Assembly: GCA_026770585.1 (NCBI GenBank)
Contig: MU646327.1
Coordinates: forward strand, 432,033-443,944
Reading direction: 5' to 3'
Source: Baffinella frigidus
Lineage: Eukaryota; Cryptophyceae; Cryptomonadales; Baffinellaceae
Length of the DNA stretch: 11,912 nucleotides
The notes under the pieces were generated by a model. That model worked only from the letters and a program-made list of their open reading frames with translations, searched no databases and was not told the origin of the DNA. Below are positions 6,251-11,912 of the stretch, in pieces (positions within the stretch are counted from its first letter, which is position 1; each line of letters starts with the position of its first letter). A program made the position numbers and the translations under genes.

Positions 6251-6449
6251 GAAAGGGGGGGCGGCCCGCCTAGGTACAGTTTAAATCACCAATCTGTTCA
6301 GCTACCTGACTCCCTACGGGTGCAGTGAAGAGTCCTGGAAAGTGGATTCTTGAGTTTGTCGAGGGCTACAACATTGCTTCGAAACTCAAAGCTGCGCGTT
6401 GGTATCACCAACGGTCGCAGAACGGATCGTTGGATGTACTTAAAATCCT
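6251..6449. other. Spacer left of the central telomere-like array
   Basis: About 200 bp without a recognised gene. A perfect hairpin CGTTGGT/ACCAACG with a 3-base loop lies at 6397-6413. Confidence 0.4.
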
Positions 6450-7105
6450 GAAACCTAAACCCTGAACCCTGAACCCTGAACCCTGAACCCTGAACCCTAA
6501 ACCCTAAACTCTAAACTCTTTAACCATAAACCATAAACCCTATACCCTGAACCCTAAACCCTGAACCCTAAACCCTAAATTCTGAACCCGAAAGCCTAAA
6601 CCCTAAACTCGAAGCCCGAAGCCCCCAGTTTTGAACCCAAAACCCAAAACCCTACATCCGAAACCCTGAACCCGAAACCCGAAACTCTAAACCGGGGGTG
6701 GTAAACCCTGAACCCCAAACCCCAAACCATAAACCCTAAAGCCTAGACCCTAGACCCTAGACCCTAGACCCTAGACCCTGGACCCCAACCTCTCGACCCT
6801 AAATCCGTTGAACAGATTCACGGCCTTTCTCCGGAATACCCTGTACCCTAAAGCCTAAACCCTAAATCCTGGATTCTAGAACCTAAACCGGGTTTAGCAA
6901 ACCGTAAACCCGAAGCAAACCCTAAACCCGAAGCAAACCCTAAACCCGTAGCAAACCCTAAACCCGAAACCCTGGAGTCTAGAGCCTAGAGCCTAAACCC
7001 TAAACCCTAAACCCTGAACCCTGAACCCTGAACCCTAAACCCTAAACCCTAAACCCTAAACCCTAAACCCTAAACCCTAAACCCTAAACCCTAAAACCCT
7101 TACCT
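6450..7105. repeat. Central telomere-like array, C-rich on plus strand
   Basis: About 650 bp of 7-bp units dominated by CCCTAAA and CCCTGAA, with blocks of CCCTAGA (6747-6778), CCCGAAA/CCCGAAG, AAACCGGG spacers and CCATAAA. It ends in nine perfect consecutive CCCTAAA units (7033-7095). The mixture of variants in blocks suggests old telomeric sequence that has diverged and been locally re-amplified. A unique segment (7106-7135) separates it from the opposite-strand array. Confidence 0.85.
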
Positions 7106-7135
7106 CTCAGCCCAGCGTGAACAGCGCCTGTACCG

Positions 7136-7235
7136 GGTTTAAGTTCCAGGGTTTAGGGTTTTAGGGTTCAGGGTTTTAGGGTTTCGGTTTTAGGGTTTAG
7201 GGTGAGGGTTCAGGTTTTAGGTTTTAGGGTTTAGG
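7136..7235. repeat. Short telomere-like array, G-rich on plus strand
   Basis: About 12 degenerate units of TTTAGGG type (GGTTTAGGGTTTTAGGGTTC and similar). Polarity is opposite to the adjacent larger array, so the pair reads CCCTAAA then TTTAGGG on the plus strand. After it, 7236-7349 holds AT-rich unique sequence. Confidence 0.75.
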
Positions 7236-7349
7236 TGCTATAGGTGCTACGGTTCAGAGTTTTAAACTCCGCTGGTTTTTGAACAGCAGCTTTGCTGCAC
7301 GAGTCAAAATAGTGGTCACCAAAGTCCCAGCAGTTGTTGCAGTACTCTC

Positions 7350-7465
7350 GGAGAGTTGGGTCGTTTCTTGGATTGTGCGGCTCCCGGAGAGTTGGGTCGT
7401 TTCTTGGATTGTGCGGAGAGTTGGGTGCGGAGAGTTGGGTCGTTTCTTGGATTGTTGAGGATCTG
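7350..7465. repeat. Short tandem repeat, ~33-bp unit
   Basis: Three copies of a unit with core GAGAGTTGGGTCGTTTCTTG followed by GATTGT, plus one truncated copy (GCGGAGAGTTGGGT). The open frame over it is not preserved as a protein repeat. Confidence 0.7.
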
Positions 7466-7515
7466 GGACTTCATTAGCTACACCTTCACCTTACGCTTGC
7501 GTTTAGAGTACTGCA

Positions 7516-7600
7516 GGTCCTTTAGGTTCTTCGAGCTCCCAACATAGGCGTACACCGGAACTGGTTCTGTAGAAAGGCCATGCTTCCTTTCGGATGATAG
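7516..7600 (-). repeat. Partial dispersed repeat copy R4, minus orientation
   Basis: The reverse complement matches the second R1 module: TTCCGGTGTACGCCTATGTT, GAGCTCGAAGAACC and TAAAGGACC. It is the first minus-oriented fragment to the right of the central array. Confidence 0.6.
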
Positions 7601-7744
7601 ACTCAGGGTCGAGCGCGAGCTCTCGCGCGCCCCGCACACGAGAGAGAAGCCCACTCTGAGACGAAGGGTTGATATGTACTAGGGTGGCGAGAGGTGGGCT
7701 CTGGGGAGGTCACACGAGAGGTCACACGAGAAAGAAGATAATCT
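7601..7744. other. Spacer with short direct repeat
   Basis: GC-rich in its left half (GAGCTCTCGCGCGCCCC), with a duplicated AGGTCACACGAG near 7708-7731. No gene is seen. Confidence 0.4.
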
Positions 7745-8130
7745 CGTCCTTTAGGTCCTTCAGGTTTTAAATGCTCCCAACATACGCCAACGACATGCCG
7801 TTCCGTAGAAGGTCCTTTAGGTCCTTTAGGTTTTAATTTCTCCCAACATAGCCCAACGACACGCCCTTCCGTAGAAAGGACTGCAGAAAAAGTATTTTTG
7901 CTTTCGGATCGCGTTTAGCTCTCCAGTGCAGAGGCTCGTGAAGAGGGGATAAAGGGTGGCTCTCTTGGGGTGCTTGAGTTGATCCAGAAGACCGCGCTCA
8001 CGCACCGAACCCAAGTCAGCCTTTATGAGGCTCATGGTATCCCATGGCTGAAGTATAAGAGCTCCAGGCACGGATACCCCACAAGGTGACAGGGATTGTG
8101 TGGGGGGGTGAGATGAGATCAGCCAGACAC
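7745..8130 (-). repeat. Dispersed repeat copy R5, minus orientation
   Basis: A truncated tail (7745-7807) followed by a nearly full copy (7806-8130): GTCCTTTAGGTCCTTTAGG, CCAACGACACGCCCTTCCGT, GTGCAGAGGCTCGTGAAGAG, hairpin at 8036-8078, and ending GGATTGTGTGGGGGGGTGAG. The 81-codon frame inside it reads in a different frame from the counterpart in R1 over its middle section, so coding is unlikely. Confidence 0.72.
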
Positions 8131-8416
8131 CAGAGGTGAGATGAGAGAAATGTGGTTGGCCTTGCCTGGGTTGTCACAATGTGCCCCGAAGTGTCAATGT
8201 GAGTCAGCGGAGATAAGTTCAACCAAGGGACAGAAATCAAAAACATAAGTTAGTGAAGCAGCGAATGTATTCCATGGATGAAGTATAAAAGCTCCAGCCA
8301 CGGATACCCGACAAGGCGAGGTGGGTTGTGTGGGGATTGTGTGGGGGATGTGAGGTTAGATCAGCCAGACACCAACGATGAGGGAGGGGGTGACGCAAAA
8401 GCATTTTAGGTTCGGG
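8131..8416 (-). repeat. Partial dispersed repeat copy R6 and spacer
   Basis: Positions 8131-8264 are mostly spacer with scraps of the repeat's GTGAGATGAGA end. Positions 8267-8390 are a hairpin-bearing 3' part of the element (hairpin 8267-8308, then GGGATTGTGTGGGG-like and CAGCCAGACACCAACGATGA). The body of the repeat is missing. Confidence 0.6.
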
Positions 8417-8850
8417 ATCTGCGGAGAAAGTTATTTCGTCCTTTAGGTCCTTTAGGTTTTAAATGCTCCCAACATATGCCGACGGCACGCCCTTCCGTAC
8501 AAAGGACTACAGAAAAAGCATTTTTGCTCTCGGATCGCGTTTAGCTCTCCAGTGCAGAGGCTCGTGAGGAGGGGATACAGGGCGGTTTTCTTGGGGTGCT
8601 TGAGTTGATCCAGAGGACCGCGCTCGCCCACACACCGAACCCAAGTCAGCCTTTATGAGGCTCATGGTATCCCATGGTTGGAGCATAGGAGCTTCAACCA
8701 CGGATACCCCAAAGGAAACAGGATTCCAAAAGGTGAGATGGGTTGTGAGCAGGTGTGAGGTGAGATCAGTCAGACGCCAACGATTCAACAGGGTGAAAGG
8801 GATTGTGTGGGGGGGTGTGGTGAAATCAGTCAGAAACCAAAGGTGGAAGG
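8417..8850 (-). repeat. Dispersed repeat copy R7, minus orientation
   Basis: Full copy: TTTAGGTCCTTTAGGTTTTA, CCGACGGCACGCCCTTCCGT, GTGCAGAGGCTCGTGAGGAG, hairpin 8666-8708, then two successive versions of the end module carrying CAGTCAGACGCCAACGATTC and CAGTCAGAAACCAAAGGTGG. Confidence 0.72.
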
Positions 8851-8907
8851 AGATGAAAAATGTGGGTATTTCGTTATTTTTTTTCTCGTTATTTCGAGGG
8901 ACCTACC

Positions 8908-9275
8908 CTTTAGGTCCTTTAGGTTTTAATTTCGCCCAACATATGCCAACGACACGCCCTTCCGTAGAAAGGACTGCAGAGAAAGCATTTTTGCTTTCGG
9001 ATCGCATTTAGCTCTCCAGTGCAGAGGCTCGTGAAGAGGGGATAAAGGGTGAGTTCTTTATGGGGTGTTTGAGTTAGACCAAAAAGGCACAGTCTCGCAC
9101 ACACACCGACCCCCAAGTCAGCCTTTAAGAGGCTCATGGTATCCCATGGTTGGAGTATGAGAGCTCCAGCCACGAATACCCCAGATGAAACAAGATTCCA
9201 AAAGGTGAGATGGGTTGTGTGGGGGTGTGAGGTTGATTTCGTTGATTTCGAGGTGAGATCAGACAGACACCATGG
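8908..9275 (-). repeat. Dispersed repeat copy R8, minus orientation
   Basis: Full copy, the closest to the plus-strand gene: TTTAGGTCCTTTAGGTTTTA, CCAACGACACGCCCTTCCGT, hairpin 9138-9180, and end module with CAGACAGACACCATGG. It differs from the others by GTTGATTTC direct repeats near 9232-9250. Confidence 0.72.
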
Positions 9276-9603
9276 AGCAAGATGAAGGCGGAGTCGTATA
9301 TCACCGAGTATACAACGTATACGAAGAGTCCTTTACGAAGAGTAAAGCAACTCCTTGTAAAGTCACGCGGAATGGTGATGTCAACAGGTGACCGTTTTCA
9401 TTCAAGAGGGTCGTCTGGAGCCAGGATCGAGGATCCACGTGGCGGGGGAGGAACCGTTGGGTCCAGGGTCCAGACAGGGGGTCTGCACGCGGTGAATTAG
9501 CCGCTGCGATGGCGCTGCGCTGGTCTGGGGCTCCCAGCGGCTCGAGAAGCTAGCGTGGTACGCGAGGGCCGCGAAGCTTCTTCCTGGCGGTGCGGCGTTC
9601 GCA
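9276..9603 (+). promoter_or_regulatory. Upstream region of the plus-strand gene
   Basis: About 330 bp between the last dispersed repeat and the start codon, expected to hold the promoter and 5' leader. There is a paired GTATAC (GTATACAACGTATAC) near 9309-9323 and a small hairpin CTTTAC/GTAAAG nearby. I see no convincing TATA box, initiator or spliced-leader acceptor, so its role rests on position alone. Confidence 0.3.
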
Positions 9604-10620
9604 ATGGCGTCGTCCTCCCTGTCCGACACAGAGCTCGGGGCAGCTGCAGCCATCGAGTTGCTCGGAGAGCGAAATGTCGTGGTCATGGACGCGCTGGGTG
9701 TTCTCCATGCCCTGGAGAACGAGCGGAAGCAGATCGAGGGTGCCAGGTCGCGTCTTACCGGCGGGGGATCTCGCCTGTCCACCTCGCGGACGATCTCGTC
9801 CCCACCCAGGGCGATGCCAACCGCGGTATCGCCAATTCTCGGCGTGCGGGATCGGGAAGATTTTTTGGGACACCGTGGAGACAGCGCTCTCGCTGTCTCT
9901 GATTTTTTGGGACACCGCGGGGACACCGCTCTCGACGTGGTGGCGTACCTCGACCAGCACCTCCTTGCACACTCAGTCGCGGACGTCGTGCCTTGGTCCG
10001 CGGAGGTCGAGCAGCTGCGCAGCGAGGCGCGCAGCCATGTCCGGAGCATCGAATCTCTCAAGGAGCGGTGCAGGCGGGCCGAGGTGGAGAACGCCGCGGC
10101 GAAACAGAACATGTCGAGCCGCGAGCGCGTGCTGGAGCAGGCGATTGAGGCGTCAGAGTGGATTTGCGCCAAGACGAAATGGCGCCTCGACGAATGGGCT
10201 CGTGAGAAGCAGCGCATGGTCGCGGAGGGGATGCTCACGCGGCAGGAGGCCGCCGACGCGCGGACTCTCGCAGACCGCACGGAACAGCACCGCGCGCGCG
10301 ACAGGACAGCGTGGGTGCTCGATAAGGAAGCTGCGGACAAGGCGCTGGCCCAGCTGCGCGCGGACCACCGGGACGCGACAGGGCAGCTCGAAACAGCGCG
10401 GGCCAGGATCGAGGAGCTCGAGGCGAGCAACGCCGACCTGCGAAAGGCTGCGGCGCCGAACGGGGCGCGGGAGGGCGGCGGGATGGACGTCAGGGCGCTG
10501 GAGGAGCGGCTGGTGGGGGAGGAGGTGGCAGCGCTGCGGAAGCAGGTTAAGTGCAGTGTTGAGCACTCACGGGTGCAGGAAGAGCAGCACCGCCTCCTCT
10601 CGACCCAGCTCGACGACCAG
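9604..10620 (+). CDS. Plus-strand coiled-coil gene, exon 1
   Basis: A 1017-bp exon, 339 residues, ending CTCGACGACCAG|GTATAT. Residues 1-45 are helical, 46-80 a basic Ser/Pro linker, and 85-112 two 14-residue repeats. From about 130 to 339 there is continuous E/R/A/L/Q-rich heptad sequence (EQLRSEARSHVRSIESLKER, RIEELEASNADLRKAAAP) with a short Gly-rich break near residues 285-297. Codon third positions are strongly G/C, unlike the flanking repeats. After the donor the frame adds only six residues before a stop in AT-rich sequence, as expected for an intron. Confidence 0.75.
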
Positions 10621-10934
10621 GTATATTCACCCGTAAAATAAAAAATTAATCCCTCAACCCCAAACCCCAAACCCCAAACCCCAAACCCCAAACCCCAAAC
10701 CTCAAATTGTATTCCCTGAACCCTGCGCCCTGCACCCTACACCCTACACCCTACACCCCACCCTACACCCTACACCCCCTAAACCCCACACACAAAACGC
10801 AGGCCGCGCGCATCGGCGCCCTCCTCAACGAGAACCGCACCCTCGACGAACGCGCCTCCGCACACCACGCCGCGCTCATCGTCGCGGACAACGCGCGCGC
10901 CGCGGCGGGGCTGCACGCCGCGCGCGCGCAGGAG
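9604..10934 (+). CDS. Second coiled-coil protein gene (two exons visible, 3' end unclear)
   Basis: Gene model of two exons (9604-10620 and 10803-10934), both phase 0, giving 383 codons without a stop. The ATG has a favourable context (GCAATGG). The N-terminal ~60 residues have a short Ser-rich start and an amphipathic helix (GERNVVVMDALGVLHALENE), followed by a basic/Ser-Pro linker, a 14-residue duplication, and a long coiled coil from about residue 130. The YLDQ-L motif (residues 115-120) before a coil is faintly like the start of ADIP/SSX2IP-type centrosomal proteins, but that is too weak for a name. Downstream exons were not identified, so the C-terminus is unknown. A longer open frame lies on the minus strand here and is rejected as a shadow. 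Confidence 0.65.
9856..9939 (+). repeat. In-frame 42-bp tandem duplication in exon 1
   Basis: Two adjacent 42-bp copies encode EDFLGHRGDSALAV and SDFLGHRGDTALDV. The DNA core GATTTTTTGGGACACCG is unusual for this GC-rich exon. It may be an expanded simple unit or a captured noncoding repeat kept in frame. Confidence 0.8.
10621..10802 (+). repeat. Intron 1 of the plus gene, built of 7-bp repeats
   Basis: A 182-bp GT...AG intron (GTATAT ... AAAACGCAG). After a short AT-rich 5' part it consists of about seven CCCCAAA units (10658-10702), a break, then CCCTACA/CCCTGCA units (10721-10780), and CCCTAAACCCCACACAC up to the acceptor. As in the minus-strand gene, the C-rich strand is the sense strand. 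Confidence 0.7.
10803..10934 (+). CDS. Plus-strand coiled-coil gene, exon 2
   Basis: A 132-bp, 44-codon exon, phase 0 at both ends, between acceptor ACGCAG|GCC and donor CAGGAG|GTGGCA. The product is AARIGALLNENRTLDERASA, then HHAALIVADNARAAAGLHAA and RAQE: Ala/Arg/Glu-rich coiled coil continuing exon 1. Past the donor the sequence becomes C-rich low complexity with a stop, so the splice site is preferred over read-through. Confidence 0.6.
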
Positions 10935-11140
10935 GTGGCATCTCTTCTCTGCCCCCCCCTTCCCCCCCATGTCGGCCCCTTGTGCGAAGACAAGTACTGC
11001 CAGCCCACTCTTCTCTGCCCCTAACCGCCGTCTCTGATCTGCCCCCTCTGCGCGGAGGAGGTGGATACCCCCTATAATCCCTATCACCCCTATAACCCTT
11101 ATAACCCTTATAACCCCTAAATCCCCTATAACCCCTATAG
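10935..11140 (+). repeat. Probable intron with CCCCTATAA-type repeats
   Basis: Starts GTGGCATCTC at the exon 2 donor. It holds two versions of a TCTTCTCTGCCCC segment (near 10941 and 11010), then about eight units of CCCTTATAA/CCCCTATAA (11068-11138), and ends ACCCCTATAG|GTGCCG, an acceptor-like junction with the next repeat block. Confidence 0.5.
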
Positions 11141-11545
11141 GTGCCGCGGCAGTGCGGGCGCGTCGCGGGACATCGTATCGCGCGCGCGCGCGCGACCGTT
11201 ATGCCGTCGCGGGCCGCGCATATGACCCCTATGTCCCCTACATCTCCTAGGTGGCGAGGCAGTGCGGGCGCGTGTCGGGACATCGTATCGCGCGCGCGCG
11301 CGCGACCGTTATACCGTCGCGGGCCGCGCATATGACCCCAACAGCCCCGACAACCCCCAGGTGGCGAAGCAGTGCGGGCGCATCGCGCGCACGGGAGACC
11401 CTTATGCCGTCCCTTGCCCCGCATATAACCAATATATCCCCTACATCTCCTAGGTGGCGCGGCAGTGCGGGCGCGTCGCGGGGCATCGTATCGCAAGAGC
11501 GCGGGACCGTTATGGAGTCGCGGGTCGCGCGGTCAACGCCTGGTG
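11141..11545 (+). repeat. Tandem repeat of 110-bp units, each bounded by GT...AG
   Basis: Four units at 11141-11250, 11251-11360, 11361-11453 and 11454-~11545. Each begins GTGGCGAGGCAGTGCGGGCG (or close), continues with a GC-dinucleotide-rich stretch and GACCGTTATGCCGTCGCGGG, and the first three end in ...TAG or ...CAG directly followed by GTGGCG. Unit lengths of 110, 110 and 93 are not all multiples of three, so reading frames shift between units. Continuous coding is therefore unlikely. Open frames on both strands here are by-products of the repeat. Confidence 0.75.
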
Positions 11546-11560
11546 CCGACCCGCCCACCG

Positions 11561-11660
11561 AACACCCTACACCCTGCACCCTACACCCTACACCCTACAC
11601 CCTACACCCTACACCCTACACCCTACACCCTACACCCTACACTCTACACCCTACACCCCA
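11561..11660. repeat. CCCTACA array
   Basis: About 14 near-perfect units of the 7-bp repeat CCCTACA, same period and strand as the telomere-like arrays. Confidence 0.85.
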
Positions 11661-11796
11661 AACACGCCTGGTGCCGAACCGCCCCGACACCTTTATGTTT
11701 TGTTCACGGTACACGGGATCCCTGAGGCGACACCTATACACCATACACCCCAAACATTGACGGTAAGCCCTCGACGCTCAACGCCTGGTGCCGAAC
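11661..11796. other. Spacer between CCCTACA arrays
   Basis: Unique sequence bounded on both sides by copies of ACGCCTGGTGCCGAACC (11664-11680 and 11781-11797). A third, slightly different copy is at 11536-11550 before the first array. No gene is recognised. Confidence 0.5.
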
Positions 11797-11912
11797 CCTA
11801 CACCCTATAACCTACACCCTACACTCTACACCCTACACCCTACACCCTGCACCCTACACCCTACACCCCACACCCCCCCCCCTACACCCTACACCCTACA
11901 CCCTACACCCTA
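11797..11912. repeat. CCCTACA array running off the right edge
   Basis: About 15 units of CCCTACA with a C-run interruption near 11870-11882. It continues to the last base of the window. The identity of the unit (CCCTACA, not CCCTAAA) argues against a functional telomere, but the sequence beyond the window is unknown. Confidence 0.8.

Noticed and set aside
6450-7235. Head-to-head chromosome fusion scar
   Set aside because: A fusion of two ends should read TTTAGGG then CCCTAAA on one strand. Here the order is CCCTAAA then TTTAGGG, and unique sequence lies between.
7826-9173. Similar 80-90 codon frames in several copies of the dispersed repeat (shared PWDTMSL-like start)
   Set aside because: The similarity comes from the DNA repeat. 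The frame differs in the middle between copies and the plus-oriented copies read different residues, so a conserved peptide is not supported.
9590-10636. 348-codon plus-strand frame overlapping the 9604 gene
   Set aside because: It is a frame-shifted shadow of about the same length but Arg/Ser-rich without heptad order, and it does not use the splice junction that fits the 9604 frame.
9402-10691. Longest open frame in the window, 429 codons on the minus strand
   Set aside because: It is antisense to the plus-strand coiled-coil exon. Its product is Ser/Arg/Ala/Cys low complexity typical of the shadow of a GC-rich gene, and it begins in the CCCCAAA array.
9604-10934. Assignment of the plus-strand protein to the ADIP/SSX2IP family
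   Set aside because: Only a short YLDQ-L motif followed by a coiled coil agrees by eye. Coiled coils give many false resemblances, so no name is given.
11141-11545. Tandem 36-residue protein repeat (QCGRVAG...RAAHM)
   Set aside because: Unit lengths of 110, 110 and 93 bp shift the frame and TAG stops occur at unit ends, so a continuous repeat protein is not possible without splicing for which there is no evidence.
11797-11912. True telomere at the right edge
   Set aside because: Unit is CCCTACA with interruptions, and C-rich on the strand running 5'->3' outwards, which is the wrong polarity for a right-hand chromosome end.

Overview
The window looks like nuclear DNA from a eukaryotic microalga or related protist. 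It has spliced genes encoding coiled-coil proteins, GC-rich coding exons, AT-richer introns, and many arrays of a C-rich 7-bp repeat of the plant/algal telomere type (CCCTAAA and variants CCCTGAA, CCCTAGA, CCCTACA, CCCCAAA, CCCCACA). Every acceptor I could place is AG followed by G, and donors are AG|GT with nothing shared beyond GT. This fits a dinoflagellate or another introner-rich alga, but the lineage cannot be settled from the sequence. There are no bacterial operons, tRNA, rRNA or CRISPR.

Layout. (1) Positions 38-4718, minus strand: a gene for a long coiled-coil protein, running off the left edge. Six exons join in consistent phase into 338 codons. Between them lie decayed copies of its own exons and a set of short inverted-repeat elements, each flanked by a duplicated AGGT, three to four of which have GT...AG ends in the gene's sense. 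(2) Positions 4719-9603: intergenic, packed with about ten full or partial copies of one dispersed repeat of roughly 300-390 bp. Copies are in plus orientation on the left and minus orientation on the right of a central 0.8-kb telomere-like array. (3) Positions 9604-10934, plus strand: a second coiled-coil gene with two exons visible, separated by an intron made largely of 7-bp repeats. (4) Positions 10935-11912: noncoding tandem repeats, namely four 93-110 bp GT...AG-bounded units and long CCCTACA arrays to the right edge.

The two genes are divergent and both encode rod-like coiled coils, so a cytoskeletal, centrosomal or scaffold role is possible, but neither was recognised. The most interesting signal is the group of foldback elements in the left gene. 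They look like introners (DNA elements that insert into AGGT and carry or duplicate splice sites). For one of them the same window holds a paralogous uninterrupted site that shows the 4-bp target duplication directly. A second notable signal is telomere-like arrays sitting directly before 3' splice sites, with the C-rich strand always as the sense strand.
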